Below are positions 1 through 9,065 of a stretch of DNA of 64,000 nucleotides, in pieces. The stretch comes from Nocardioides sp. Root1257 (GTDB lineage Bacteria; Actinomycetota; Actinomycetes; Propionibacteriales; Nocardioidaceae): assembly GCF_001425175.1 (NCBI RefSeq), contig NZ_LMDV01000009.1, positions 622,356 through 686,355 on the forward strand, read 5' to 3'. The notes under the pieces are model-generated. The model saw only the letters and a list, made by a program, of their open reading frames with translations, did no database searches and was not told the DNA's origin. Each line of letters begins with the position of its first letter. Positions within the stretch are counted from its first letter, which is position 1. The position numbers were made by a program, and so were the translations under genes.

Positions 1-1
1 G

Positions 2-319
2 CTGAGCGCCGCGCTGGGCGACCCGTCGATCGTGCTCTGCCACATCTCGCACGTGTACGAGACGGGGTGCTCGCTCTACTTCACCGTCGCCGCGAAGGAG
101 GCCGAGGACCCGCTGCCCCAGTGGGCCCGGGCCAAGGTCGCCGCCAGCGACGCGATGATCGCCGCGGGGGCGACGATCACCCACCACCACGCGGTGGGCA
201 CCGACCACAAGCCGTGGCTGGCGCAGGAGATCGGGCCGCTGGGCGTCTCGGTGCTGCGCGCGGTCAAGGCGGACCTCGACCCCACCGGCATCCTCAACCC
301 GGGGGTGCTGATCCCGTGA
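2..319 (+). CDS. FAD-linked oxidase, C-terminal fragment (alkyl-DHAP synthase-like)
   Basis: Only the last 105 codons are inside the window; the gene begins upstream. The visible part has the histidine-rich HHHAVGTDHKPWL stretch followed by a terminal NPGVLIP, which is the C-terminal pattern of FAD-binding oxidases of the alkyldihydroxyacetonephosphate synthase / VAO family. These enzymes oxidise hydroxy acids, or in the true synthase swap an acyl for an alkyl chain on dihydroxyacetone phosphate. The FAD-binding half is not visible, so the substrate cannot be set. Its stop codon overlaps the GTG of the lipid kinase that follows, which suggests co-transcription and a lipid role. Confidence 0.75.
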   Translation: MSAALGDPSIVLCHISHVYETGCSLYFTVAAKEAEDPLPQWARAKVAASDAMIAAGATITHHHAVGTDHKPWLAQEIGPLGVSVLRAVKADLDPTGILNPGVLIP

Positions 320-1236
320 GCTCCTTGGAGAACGGCAGAGCCTTCAGCTTCCTGGTCAACCCGACCTCCGGCGGCGGGGCCGCCCCCGGTGCCGTCGTGC
401 CGGTCGCCCGCGCGCTCCGCGAGGCCGGGGCGGTCGTCGACGTCACGTACTCACCCGGGCCCCAGGCCATGGCGCGCCTGGTCGACGAGGCCGTCGACCG
501 CGGCGACGTCGTCGTGTCGGTCGGCGGCGACGGCATGCTCTCCTCCCTCGCCGGGCTGGTCGCCGGCCGCGGCGCGACCTTCGGGGTGGTCCCTGCCGGC
601 CGGGGCAACGACTTCGCCCGCATGCTCGGGGTGCCCGAGGACCCTGAGGAGCAGGCCCGGATGCTGCTCGAGGCCGACGTACGCCGGATCGACCTGCTGT
701 CCGTCACCGGCCTGGGCGAGCGGCGGATGGTCGCCGGGTCGGTCTACGCCGGCGTCGACGCCCGCGCCGCCGAGATCGTCGACCGGGCCACCTGGCTGCC
801 GCGCTCGCTCCAGTACCCCTACGCCGCGCTGCGCGCCCTGGCGAGCTACCGTCCCGGCCACTACCGGGTCGTGGTCGACGGCGAGGCGCGGGAGTACGAC
901 GCCGCGACGGTCGTGGTCGCGAACTCGGCCTACTACGGCAAGGGCATGCAGATCGCCCCGCCCGCCTCCGTCGAGGACGGCGTCCTCGACGTGGTCGTGA
1001 TCGAGGCCGCCTCGCGGCTGGCCCTGATGCGCTCGCTGCCGAAGGTGTACGACGGCGCGCACGTCGACCTCGACGAGGTGACGGTGCTGTCGGGCCGGCG
1101 CGTCGAGATCACCGGCAGTGCCCGGAAGCCGATCCCCGTCGGCGGAGACGGGGAGCCGCTCGGCCCCCTGCCCGCCCTGGGCTCCGCGCCCGCCGTGGTC
1201 GAGGTCAGCCCCGGAGCGCTGGGGATCATCTGCTGA
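316..1236 (+). CDS. Diacylglycerol/sphingosine kinase-type lipid kinase
   Basis: This 306-residue protein has the lipid kinase catalytic fold. NPTSGGG lies near the N-terminus, the nucleotide-binding VSVGGDGML is at about residues 67-75, and PAGRGNDFARMLG follows, with the usual C-terminal beta-rich half. Family members phosphorylate diacylglycerol or related lipids with ATP at the inner membrane face. I chose the GTG at 316 because it overlaps the previous stop (GTGA) and puts the conserved NPTSG motif about 14 residues in; the longer upstream reading is the wrong frame of the preceding gene. The 3' end overlaps the convergent pirin gene by 11 bases. The exact lipid substrate is not deducible. 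Confidence 0.88.
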   Translation: MSSLENGRAFSFLVNPTSGGGAAPGAVVPVARALREAGAVVDVTYSPGPQAMARLVDEAVDRGDVVVSVGGDGMLSSLAGLVAGRGATFGVVPAGRGNDFARMLGVPEDPEEQARMLLEADVRRIDLLSVTGLGERRMVAGSVYAGVDARAAEIVDRATWLPRSLQYPYAALRALASYRPGHYRVVVDGEAREYDAATVVVANSAYYGKGMQIAPPASVEDGVLDVVVIEAASRLALMRSLPKVYDGAHVDLDEVTVLSGRRVEITGSARKPIPVGGDGEPLGPLPALGSAPAVVEVSPGALGIIC

Positions 1237-1900
1237 AGGACCACACCAGCAGATCGGTCGGCACCGCGGCGGTGACCGCGTGCTCGCGCTCGTCGCGCAT
1301 CCGGAAGGCGTCGCCCTCCGAGAGCGGCTCGGCCATCGAGGAGCGGACGAGAGCGCCGCTGGCGACGTAGACGTGCAGGAGCGGCTCGTCCGGCAGGGTG
1401 ACCGTGTCGCCCGCTGCCAACCGCGCGACCCGGAAGGTCGCGTCGCCGATCCGGGCGACCTCGGTCAGCTCGCCGGGGACCGGGTCGACGGGCGTGACGG
1501 CGTACGCCGGCTCGACGCCGAGGACGTCGGGGGTCAGCCAGGCCTGGACGAACCGGGTCGGGCCGTCGGGTCCGGCGACCTCCGCGTGGGTGACGCCGGA
1601 GCCGGCGGAGAGCACCTGCACCTCGCCGGGCCGGACGACGCCCGTGTGCCCCTCCGAGTCGGAGTGCTGCAGCGCGCCGGTGAGCACCCAGGTCACGATG
1701 TCGACGTCGCGGTGCGGGTGGTCCTCGAAGCCGCGCCCGGGCCCGAGCAGGTGGTCGTCGTGGCAGACCAGCCGGCCGAAGCCGACGTTGTCGGGGTCGT
1801 AGTGCGGCCCGAACGAGAACGAGTGTCGGGTGATATGTCCCTCACCCCGGGTGAGGAAGCGAGCCGTTCCACGGCGGATCTCGACGCTCACAGGCATCAT
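1226..1900 (-). CDS. Pirin family protein (bicupin)
   Basis: This 224-residue protein carries the pirin N-terminal metal motif GFEDHPHRDVDIVTWVL, with the HPHRD histidines at about residues 60-64, and the second conserved block LSAGSGVTHAE. Pirins are cupins that bind iron or another metal; some bacterial members oxidise quercetin and others act as redox cofactors, so the reaction is uncertain. There are two in-frame ATG codons at the start (1900 and 1897). The start is divergent from the glucosidase and only two bases away, so the promoters of the two genes must lie inside each other's coding region. The 3' end overlaps the convergent lipid kinase gene. Confidence 0.88.
   Translation of the reverse strand: MMPVSVEIRRGTARFLTRGEGHITRHSFSFGPHYDPDNVGFGRLVCHDDHLLGPGRGFEDHPHRDVDIVTWVLTGALQHSDSEGHTGVVRPGEVQVLSAGSGVTHAEVAGPDGPTRFVQAWLTPDVLGVEPAYAVTPVDPVPGELTEVARIGDATFRVARLAAGDTVTLPDEPLLHVYVASGALVRSSMAEPLSEGDAFRMRDEREHAVTAAVPTDLLVWSFSR
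1840..1856. promoter_or_regulatory. Possible operator palindrome upstream of the glucosidase
   Basis: A 17-base sequence, CCTCACCCCGGGTGAGG, is palindromic around its central base. It lies 46-62 bases upstream of the glucosidase GTG, inside pirin codons. Position and symmetry would suit a repressor site, but it also encodes ordinary pirin residues, so this may be chance. Confidence 0.2.
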
Positions 1901-1901
1901 T

Positions 1902-3269
1902 GTGCCCGTGCCCGACCCACGCCCGACCTCGGGTCTTCCTCAGCTCCCACCCGGCTTCCGATTCGGGACCAGCACCGCGTCGTACCAGATCGAGGGCGCT
2001 GCGACCGAGGACGGCAAGGGCCCCAGCATCTGGGACACGTTCAGTGCTCAGCCGGGCCGGATCCTGGACGGTTCGACGGGCGCCGTCGCGTGCGACCACT
2101 TCCACCGGTACGCCGAGGACGTGGCCCTGATGAAGCGTCTCGGCGTCGGCGGCTACCGGCTGTCGGTGTCGTGGCCGCGCGTCCAGCCGACCGGCTCCGG
2201 GCCGGCGAACGCGAAGGGCCTGGCCTTCTACGACCGGCTGATCGACGAGCTGCTGGCCAACGACGTGCAGCCCATGGTGACGCTCTACCACTGGGACCTG
2301 CCGCAGGCGCTCGAGGACGACGGCGGCTGGCTCAACCGCGCGACGGTCGACCGGTTCGCCGAGTACGCCGCGATCCTCGGCGAGAGGTTCGCGGACCGGG
2401 TGGAGCACTGGATTCCGGTCAACGAGCCCAACGTCGTGATGATGATGGGCTACGCGACCGGCATGCACGCGCCGGGTCGTGAGCTGATGTTCGACTCGAT
2501 GCCGGTGGCCCACCACCTGCTGCTCGGCCACGGTCGCGCGGCGATGGCGCTGCGCGCCGCCGGGGCGACGAGCATCGGGTGCGCCAACAACCACGCCCCC
2601 ATGTGGCCGGCCAGCGACGACGCGGCCGACGTGGGCGCGACCAAGCTCTTCGACGCCCTGTGGAACGGCATGTTCAGCGAGCCGATGCTGCTCGGCCGCT
2701 ACCCGGCCGACCTGGCCCCGCTCTTCGAGGACATCGTCCGCGAGGGCGACATGGCGACGATCCGGCAGCCCCTCGACTTCTACGGCGTCAACTACTACAA
2801 CCCGTTCAAGATCGGCGCCGCCGGCGAGGACTCGGAGATGCCCTTCGAGTTCCGCGAGCTGCTCGGCTATCCGGTCACCGACTTCGGGTGGCCGATCGTG
2901 CCCGACGCGCTGCGCGAGTGGCTGATCCTGCTCCGGGCCCGCTTCCGGGCCGCGCTGCCCCCGATCTACATCACCGAGTCCGGCTGCGCCTACAACATGG
3001 GGCCCGACGAGGCCGGGGTCGTCGACGACCAGCAGCGCATCGACTACCTGGACGCCCACCTGCGCGCGGTCGCGACCGCGGTGCAGCGCGGCGTCGACGT
3101 ACGCGGCTACTACACGTGGTCGCTGATGGACAACTTCGAGTGGTCCGAGGGATTCACCCAGCGCTTCGGCCTCGTGCACGTCGACTACGACACGTTGAAG
3201 CGCACGCCGAAGCGGTCGTTCGACTGGTTCGCCGAGATGATCGCGGCGCAGACGAAGTCGTTGGGCTGA
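1902..3269 (+). CDS. Glycoside hydrolase family 1 beta-glucosidase
   Basis: This 455-residue protein is full length for GH1 and begins with FRFGTSTASYQIEGA. The acid/base glutamate is in PVNEPNV (about residue 174) and the nucleophile glutamate in YITESGCAY (about residue 358). GH1 enzymes cleave beta-linked glucosides or galactosides with retention of configuration. No signal peptide is visible, so the protein is probably cytoplasmic. The start is GTG at 1902 or 1908; the reading frame is open further upstream, but that overlaps the pirin coding region and precedes the conserved domain. The near-abutting start suggests a leaderless mRNA. No sugar transporter is adjacent. Confidence 0.93.
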   Translation: MPVPDPRPTSGLPQLPPGFRFGTSTASYQIEGAATEDGKGPSIWDTFSAQPGRILDGSTGAVACDHFHRYAEDVALMKRLGVGGYRLSVSWPRVQPTGSGPANAKGLAFYDRLIDELLANDVQPMVTLYHWDLPQALEDDGGWLNRATVDRFAEYAAILGERFADRVEHWIPVNEPNVVMMMGYATGMHAPGRELMFDSMPVAHHLLLGHGRAAMALRAAGATSIGCANNHAPMWPASDDAADVGATKLFDALWNGMFSEPMLLGRYPADLAPLFEDIVREGDMATIRQPLDFYGVNYYNPFKIGAAGEDSEMPFEFRELLGYPVTDFGWPIVPDALREWLILLRARFRAALPPIYITESGCAYNMGPDEAGVVDDQQRIDYLDAHLRAVATAVQRGVDVRGYYTWSLMDNFEWSEGFTQRFGLVHVDYDTLKRTPKRSFDWFAEMIAAQTKSLG

Positions 3270-3284
3270 GGCCCCACCGACCGG

Positions 3285-5402
3285 TCAGTCGAGCGGCTCG
3301 TCGACCGCGTCGAAGGCGCGGGAGAGGTAGGGCGCCATCAGCGTCGCGTACTCCTCGGAGATGTGCGCGAAGTCGCGGTAGACGATGACCCGGCCGATCA
3401 CGGCGTAGCAGAGCGCGTCGTCGCAGAACTGGTCCGTCATCGTGATCAGGCGCACGCCGGGCCCGGCGGTGGCGACCGCGTCGGCCTGGACGTCGGGGAC
3501 CAGCGCGTCGTCGCGGGGGCTCGCGCAGGCCTCCGGGTCGTCGAGGTGCGCGGCGACGCAGTTGGGCGAGTTCTTGCTGCCCTTGGTCTCGGGGACGTCG
3601 TGGATCACCACGACCTGCTTGCCCGCGTCGACGAGTCGCTGCCACACCGCGTGGAAGCCGTCGGTCGCCGGGTCGGCGAAGTCGGTGTCCGGCCCCTGGT
3701 CCCACTGGTAGGTCGAGGAGTCGGCGGACACGAAGACGGTGTCGATGTCGGGGTCGGCGAGGATCCGGCGCTCGACCTCGTCGTTGCCGTCGCGGCACAG
3801 CTCGTAGCGGTGCTCGGGCCAGTCCTTGCGGACGGCGGTGGCGTCGGTCAACGGGCAGCCGGACCGGGTGAAGGTGCGCACCCGCCAGCCGCGGTCGCGG
3901 CCGATCCGGTCGAACGTCGGGAACCAGTGCGTCGAGTGCGAGTCGCCCGCCACCGCGATGGTGCGCTTCGGGTCCTCGGTGGTGCCGAGGTCGCAGGTGT
4001 GCACGGGAACGACGGTCGGCATCGACATGCAGTCGGGGAACGCGAGCACGTCGTTCTGCTCGACCACGGCGGCGGGGTCCTGGACCGGGTCGCCCTCGCC
4101 GCCGACAGTCCCGCACGACGATCGGTTGCGCGGGTCGAGCGTCGAGGGCCCGATGCACGGGGCGTCGCCGGCCAGCGCCTGCTCGACGACCTGGTCGCTG
4201 GCCGCCTGCGCCGCCGCCACGTCCCGGTTGAGATCGACTTGGAGCAGCCCGGCCCCGGCGACCACCACGACCATCCCGGCCGCACCCAGCGCGTAGGCGC
4301 GCCACGGGACGTCCGAGAGCGCGCGGTGCGTGCGCACCGGGTCCTCGACCCAGCGGGTGCAGGCCCACGAGACGACCACCGTGGCCACGAAGATCCCGAC
4401 CTTGTCGCGGGTGCGCAGGTCGACACCGGTGATGAAGGGCAGCACGACGATCAGCGGCCAGTGCCACAGGTACATGGCGTACGAGATGTCGCCGATGAAG
4501 GTCGCGGGTCGCCACGCCAGCGGGCGGGAGACGGCGGTCGGTGCGGTGCTGGTGCCGGCCACGATCACCGCCGCCGTGCCGAGCACGGGCACGGCCGCGA
4601 TCCAGCCGGGGAAGGCCGTGGCGTCGGAGAGCGCGAAGCCGGCCCACACGACGGCCGCCAGGCCGGCCCAGCCCAGCAGCACCCGGAGCGGCTCCCGCTG
4701 CCGGAGCCACGGGTCGGCCGAGGCGCCGAGCAGGCCGACCAGCGCGCCGATGCCGAACTCCCAGGCGCGGGTCGGGGTCACGAAGTAGGCGCGCGCGGTG
4801 TCGTGGGAGGTGATGACGACGGAGTACGCGAAGGACGCCAGCACGACCGCGCCGAACCCGCCGGTGAGCACCGGCCGGAGCGCGCCGCCGCGACGGCGTA
4901 CGAACAGGAGGGCGGCGACGACGAGGAGCGGCCAGACCAGGTAGAACTGCTCCTCCACCGAGAGCGACCAGTAGTGCTGCACGAGCGTCGGCTCGTTGCC
5001 GATCGCGGAGTAGTCGACGGCCTCGGCGGCCAGCGCCCAGTTCTCCACGTAGAGCGCGCTGGCGCCGATCTGGCGCAGGGTCTGGTCCCACATCGACTGG
5101 GGCACCCACACCCAGGTCAGCACCAGGCTGACGGCGAGCACCAGCAGCGAGGCGGGCAGCAGCCGCCGGATCCGGCGTCCCCAGAACCGCACCAGCGAGA
5201 GCTGCGAGGTGGAGTCGGCCTCGCGGAAGAGGTGGGAGGTGATCAGGAAGCCCGAGAGCACGAAGAAGACGTCGACCCCGACGTAGCCGCCCGGGACCCG
5301 GTTGGGGTAGAGGTGGTAGGCGATCACCAGCAGGACGGCGACCGCGCGCAGCCCCTGGATCTCCGGCCGGAACCCGCGCCGGACCGTGTTCTCGCTGTTC
5401 AT
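3285..5402 (-). CDS. OafA/YrhL-type membrane O-acyltransferase with SGNH domain
   Basis: This 705-residue protein starts with RPEIQGLRAVAVLLVIAYH, the acyltransferase-3 signature with its catalytic histidine, and VGVDVFFVLSGFLIT. About ten membrane segments fill the first 380 residues. The remainder is a periplasm-facing SGNH-hydrolase-like domain with AVAGDSHSTHW (GDSH block). Such two-domain proteins move acyl groups, usually acetyl, across the membrane to cell wall or exported glycans. I chose the ATG at 5402; an upstream in-frame extension only adds an unconserved Arg/Gly-rich stretch. The acceptor glycan is unknown, and the neighbours do not identify it. Confidence 0.9.
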   Translation of the reverse strand: MNSENTVRRGFRPEIQGLRAVAVLLVIAYHLYPNRVPGGYVGVDVFFVLSGFLITSHLFREADSTSQLSLVRFWGRRIRRLLPASLLVLAVSLVLTWVWVPQSMWDQTLRQIGASALYVENWALAAEAVDYSAIGNEPTLVQHYWSLSVEEQFYLVWPLLVVAALLFVRRRGGALRPVLTGGFGAVVLASFAYSVVITSHDTARAYFVTPTRAWEFGIGALVGLLGASADPWLRQREPLRVLLGWAGLAAVVWAGFALSDATAFPGWIAAVPVLGTAAVIVAGTSTAPTAVSRPLAWRPATFIGDISYAMYLWHWPLIVVLPFITGVDLRTRDKVGIFVATVVVSWACTRWVEDPVRTHRALSDVPWRAYALGAAGMVVVVAGAGLLQVDLNRDVAAAQAASDQVVEQALAGDAPCIGPSTLDPRNRSSCGTVGGEGDPVQDPAAVVEQNDVLAFPDCMSMPTVVPVHTCDLGTTEDPKRTIAVAGDSHSTHWFPTFDRIGRDRGWRVRTFTRSGCPLTDATAVRKDWPEHRYELCRDGNDEVERRILADPDIDTVFVSADSSTYQWDQGPDTDFADPATDGFHAVWQRLVDAGKQVVVIHDVPETKGSKNSPNCVAAHLDDPEACASPRDDALVPDVQADAVATAGPGVRLITMTDQFCDDALCYAVIGRVIVYRDFAHISEEYATLMAPYLSRAFDAVDEPLD

Positions 5403-5415
5403 CGCGCCGGGAACA

Positions 5416-6573
5416 CTACCCGCGCGGCGTCCCCTGCCCGCCATCGTCGAGCGCCGCCCGCAGCCCCTCGACGACGCGCTCCAGACGCTCGGGACTGGTC
5501 GCGAGGTTGAGGCGCACGTGCCCGGTCAGCCCCGGCTGGTAGTCCTGCCCGGGCGCCAGCCGGACGCCGTGAGCGAGCGCGGCCTCGGCCGGGTCGTCGA
5601 CGCCGTAGGCCCGCAGGTCGAGCCAGGCGAGGTACGTCGCCTCGAGCGGTCGCATCCGGGCCTTCGGCAGCCGGTCGGCGAGCAGCTCGGCGAGCAGGGT
5701 GCGCTGCTGGGTCAGGCGCTCGACCAGCGCCGCGAGCCAGTCGTCGCAGTCGCGCCAGGCGACGGTGCCCGCGACGATGCCCAGGCTGGACCAGGTGTTC
5801 TGGGCGGGGATCGGCGCGGCTGCCAGCCGGGCGCGGTCGGCCGGGTCGAGCACGACCAGCTGCGCGCCGTGGGTGGCCGGCATGTTGAACGCCTTCGACG
5901 GGCTGGTGACCAGGACCGCGCGGTCGTCGAGGCTGAGGTACGGCGTGAACGTCCGCTCCTCTGCACCGAGCGGGGCCAGCACCAGCGGCGCGTGGATCTC
6001 GTCGGTGATCACCCGGGCGTCGTACTCGCGGGCGAGCGCCGCCAGCCCGGCGAGCTCGGCCCGGGACGGCACGTGGCCGAGCGGGTTGTGCGGGTTGCAG
6101 AGCAGCAGCGTGCGGGCGCCCCGGGCGAACGCCCGGGAGACGGCGCACAGGTCGAGGCTCGCGTCGTCGGACTCGGGGTCGAGCTCGATCGGCACCACCT
6201 CGCGGCCGGTGACCTCGACCGCGTGCCGGAACGGCGGGTAGCAGGGCATCGGCACCACGACCGGCCCCGGCGGGCAGAGCACCTCGAGCGCCAGGCGAAT
6301 GCCGCTGACCACGCCGCCGGTCGCGACCGAGGCCTCGGCCGGGACGTCCCAGCCCCAGTGCCGCGCGGCGAAGCCCGAGAACGCCGCGCCGAGGTCGTCG
6401 CCGTGCGGCGGGTAGCCCAGCGCGCCCCGTCGTACGGCGTCGACGAGCGCCTCGGTGATCGGCTCGGCCTGGGCGTAGTCCATCTCGGCGACCCACGCGG
6501 GCACCACGTCCGGCAGCTCCCACTTGAGCGGCAGCGCGGCCCGGGCCTCGGCGTCGGTGAGATCGCGGATCAC
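5416..6573 (-). CDS. MalY/PatB-type PLP-dependent C-S beta-lyase or aminotransferase
   Basis: This 385-residue fold-type I PLP enzyme matches the MalY/PatB group from its N-terminal LPLKWE and WVAEMDY. NPHNPLG and ITDEIHAPLV are conserved, and the Schiff-base lysine is in TSPSKAFNMPA (about residue 228). Members cleave cystathionine or cysteine S-conjugates to thiol, pyruvate and ammonia, and some act as aminotransferases. It lies 13 bases downstream of the acyltransferase start on the same strand, so the two may be co-transcribed, though no functional link is evident. The exact sulfur substrate cannot be told from sequence alone. Confidence 0.87.
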   Translation of the reverse strand: MIRDLTDAEARAALPLKWELPDVVPAWVAEMDYAQAEPITEALVDAVRRGALGYPPHGDDLGAAFSGFAARHWGWDVPAEASVATGGVVSGIRLALEVLCPPGPVVVPMPCYPPFRHAVEVTGREVVPIELDPESDDASLDLCAVSRAFARGARTLLLCNPHNPLGHVPSRAELAGLAALAREYDARVITDEIHAPLVLAPLGAEERTFTPYLSLDDRAVLVTSPSKAFNMPATHGAQLVVLDPADRARLAAAPIPAQNTWSSLGIVAGTVAWRDCDDWLAALVERLTQQRTLLAELLADRLPKARMRPLEATYLAWLDLRAYGVDDPAEAALAHGVRLAPGQDYQPGLTGHVRLNLATSPERLERVVEGLRAALDDGGQGTPRG

Positions 6574-6595
6574 CGTCGCAACCTACCGTTGAGCC

Positions 6596-7657
6596 ATGCG
6601 GGCTCTGGCGGCGTGTGGGGTGGTGGCGGTGCTGCTGCTGTCGGGGTGCACCGATGACGAGCCGCCCCGCAGCCAGCCCGAGCCGAGCCCGCCGCCCTGG
6701 GTCACCGAGACGAGGCCCGCCGAGCGGCCACCGAGGACGACGCTCACGATCGTCGGCGACATCATGCTCGGGCGCGGCGTGACCGGGCGTACGGCGTTGG
6801 CGCCGATGGCCGAGCGGCTCGCCGCCGCCGACATCACGGTCGGCAATCTCGAGAGCACGCTCGCGCGGCTCGGACCGCCGCAGCAGGACCCGGTCACGGA
6901 CTCGTTCTCCGCGCTGCCGTCCGTGCGCGCCGAGCTGCGGGCTGCCGGCTTCGACGCGCTCAGCCTCGCCAACAACCACACCGGCGACTTCGGTGACGCG
7001 TCGCTGGTCCGCACGGTCGACCTGCTCCGCGCCGGCGGGCTCGCGACGTTCGGTGCCGGCCGCGACCTGGCGCAGGCACGGCAGCCGGCGGTGGTGGAGC
7101 GGCACGGGATCCGCTTCGGGTTCCTGGGCTTCAACGCGATCGGGGAGACGCCCGAGGCGGGGCCGGGTCGACCGGGCGCGGTGTCGGTGAGCATGCCGCC
7201 GCGCACGGGCCCGCTGGACCGCGCCGAGCTCGACCGCGTGCTGGCCGACGTACGCCGCCTGCGCGCTGAGGTCGATGTCGTGGTGGTGATGCCGCACTGG
7301 GGCACGCAGTACACCCACCGTCCCGAGCCGGTCCAGCGCCAGGTCGCCCGCGAGCTCGTGACCGCGGGTGCCGACCTCGTCGTCGGCGGCCACCCGCACT
7401 GGGTGCAGGGCGCCGAGCGGATCGGGGACGCTCTGGTCGTCCACTCGCTGGGCAACTTCGTCTTCGACATGGACTTCATGCCGGAGACGATGGAAGGCCT
7501 CGTGCTCGAGGCGACCTTCCGCGGGGACCGGCTGGCGAAGGTCGAGTTCGTGCCCTACCGGATGGGCGCCGACTTCGCGCCGCGCGTCGTGGCGCGGGCC
7601 GACGCGGCGAGCATCCTGCGGCCGTTCCGCTCGTTCAGCTCCGCAGCGCTCCCCTGA
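6596..7657 (+). CDS. CapA/PgsA-like metallophosphatase-fold lipoprotein
   Basis: This 353-residue protein begins with a lipoprotein signal (hydrophobic stretch ending LLSGC; Cys at about residue 18) followed by a Pro-rich linker. The CapA domain motifs are present: IVGDIMLGRGV, NLESTL, LANNHTGDFG, MPHWGTQY and GGHPHWVQG. These resemble calcineurin-like metal ligands. The family is named after poly-gamma-glutamate capsule synthesis, but isolated copies like this one, without capBC, usually have no assigned role; an envelope hydrolase or capsule-anchoring function is possible. Its end overlaps the convergent M28 peptidase gene by 23 bases. Confidence 0.87.
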   Translation: MRALAACGVVAVLLLSGCTDDEPPRSQPEPSPPPWVTETRPAERPPRTTLTIVGDIMLGRGVTGRTALAPMAERLAAADITVGNLESTLARLGPPQQDPVTDSFSALPSVRAELRAAGFDALSLANNHTGDFGDASLVRTVDLLRAGGLATFGAGRDLAQARQPAVVERHGIRFGFLGFNAIGETPEAGPGRPGAVSVSMPPRTGPLDRAELDRVLADVRRLRAEVDVVVVMPHWGTQYTHRPEPVQRQVARELVTAGADLVVGGHPHWVQGAERIGDALVVHSLGNFVFDMDFMPETMEGLVLEATFRGDRLAKVEFVPYRMGADFAPRVVARADAASILRPFRSFSSAALP

Positions 7658-8576
7658 TCCAGGTGGTGAGGAGCCTGCCGACCCGGCCGAGCTGGGCGCG
7701 CTCCACGACGGCCGGGACGTCCTGCGCCGAGTGGTAGCCGGCGTACGGCGTGCTCCCGACCCGGGCTGCCAGGAAGCCCGCGTCGGCGAACGATTCGTGG
7801 TCGCTCGCGGAGTCGTGCTCGACGACGGTCGGGACGTCGATCTCGTCGGCGACGGCGGCGAGCCGGTCGCGCAGCGCGGCCGGGGTGCCCGCGACCGAGG
7901 AGAGCGGGACGATGCTGCCGACGCCGACCCGGTCCAGCGCGACCATGGCACGCAGGTTGATCCCCTCCTCGCCGAGGCGCGCGACGTACGCCTTCGACCC
8001 GAAGTGGTGCAGGTCGCCCGGCCCGCGCGGCTCCTCGCCGCCGAACGCGACCAGCACCGCCTGCGGATGGCCGTCGAGCACCCGCGCGAGCTCGAGCAGC
8101 ACGGCGACGCCGGAGGCGTTGTCCTCGGCGCCCGGCGCGACGGCGACGGTGTCGAGGTGGGCGCCGACGACGACGTACGGCGCCGTCGGGTCGAAGCCCG
8201 GACCGGTGGCCACCAGGTTGGCCGATCGGCCGGCCCCGGCCGGGACCCCCCACGAGTCGCCTGCGGGGACCCGGAACGACTGACGGCGCACGGCGTAGCC
8301 CTGTGCGGTGAACCGTTCCTCGACGTACGCGGCCGCCTCGCGGAACGCCGGCCCGGTCGCGAGGCGGGGGCCGATCTCGCCGGCCAGGTGACGGACCGTG
8401 CGCATCGCCCGGTCCTGGTCGAACTCGGGCGGCGGTCGCGGAGCGGGCGTCGCCGTGGGGGTGGTCGTCGACGGCGCCGGGGTTGTCGTCTCGGGCGCGG
8501 GCGGGTCGGCGCTCGGCTCGTTGGTGCAGCCGGTCGTGAGGAGGACAGCCGCGAGCGCGGCCGCGACGATCCGCAT
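7635..8576 (-). CDS. Secreted M28-family zinc aminopeptidase lipoprotein
   Basis: This 313-residue protein has a lipobox (LLTTGC, Cys at about 17) and a long Thr/Pro linker before an M28 peptidase domain. The di-zinc ligands and catalytic residues are visible in GAHLDTVAVAPGAEDNASG, FGGEEPRG and GYHSAQD. The family removes N-terminal residues from peptides outside the membrane. I placed the start at the ATG at 8576, which puts the signal peptide directly at the N-terminus; the longer open frame upstream runs through unrelated sequence. It is divergent from the DUF4396 gene, with only 12 bases between the start codons. Confidence 0.9.
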   Translation of the reverse strand: MRIVAAALAAVLLTTGCTNEPSADPPAPETTTPAPSTTTPTATPAPRPPPEFDQDRAMRTVRHLAGEIGPRLATGPAFREAAAYVEERFTAQGYAVRRQSFRVPAGDSWGVPAGAGRSANLVATGPGFDPTAPYVVVGAHLDTVAVAPGAEDNASGVAVLLELARVLDGHPQAVLVAFGGEEPRGPGDLHHFGSKAYVARLGEEGINLRAMVALDRVGVGSIVPLSSVAGTPAALRDRLAAVADEIDVPTVVEHDSASDHESFADAGFLAARVGSTPYAGYHSAQDVPAVVERAQLGRVGRLLTTWIRGALRS

Positions 8577-8588
8577 ACGCTCGATCGT

Positions 8589-9044
8589 ATGGACAGCTCC
8601 TGGCGGATGGCGATCACCGCCACCCGGCACTGCCTGACCGGCTGCGCCATCGGCGAGGTGCTGGGCATGGTGCTGGCGACCTGGTGGGGATGGCACAACG
8701 CCGGCAGCATCGCCCTCTCGATCGTGCTGGCCTTCTTCTTCGGCTACCTGCTGACGTTCAACGGCCAGCGTCGCGCCGGCGTCGACGTGCGCAACGCCGT
8801 ACGGCTCGCGCTCGCGGCCGACACCGTCTCGATCCTGGTGATGGAGATCGTGGACAACGGGTTCATGCTCGCCATCCCCGGAGCCCTCGACGCGACGCTG
8901 TCGGACGCGCTGTTCTGGGTGTCGCTCGCGGCCGGTCTGGCCGTCGCCTTCGTCGTCACGGTCCCCGTCAACCACTGGATGATCGGGCGTGGGCTGGGTC
9001 ACGCGGTGGTCCACCAGATGCACGACGAGCACCACCACCCCTGA
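8589..9044 (+). CDS. DUF4396 small membrane protein
   Basis: This 151-residue protein has four predicted membrane segments and the DUF4396 pattern: HCLTGCAIGEVLGM near residue 15, FFFGYLLT, and a histidine-rich tail HAVVHQMHDEHHHP. The conserved Cys/Gly/Glu in the first helix and the His tail suggest metal contact, but the family has no established function. The start is ATG at 8589, divergent from the M28 peptidase gene. No operon partner is evident; the ABC importer begins 21 bases later and may be read through. Confidence 0.8.
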   Translation: MDSSWRMAITATRHCLTGCAIGEVLGMVLATWWGWHNAGSIALSIVLAFFFGYLLTFNGQRRAGVDVRNAVRLALAADTVSILVMEIVDNGFMLAIPGALDATLSDALFWVSLAAGLAVAFVVTVPVNHWMIGRGLGHAVVHQMHDEHHHP

Positions 9045-9065
9045 GCGCGGCTCTACGCTTCTCCC

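Noticed and set aside
67..315. An upstream extension of the lipid kinase gene
   Set aside because: This stretch codes for the FAD oxidase in another frame, and the GTGA overlap at 316 gives a natural start.
5399..8710. A long minus-strand frame across MalY, CapA and M28
   Set aside because: It crosses three well-supported genes in other frames and has no recognisable domain.
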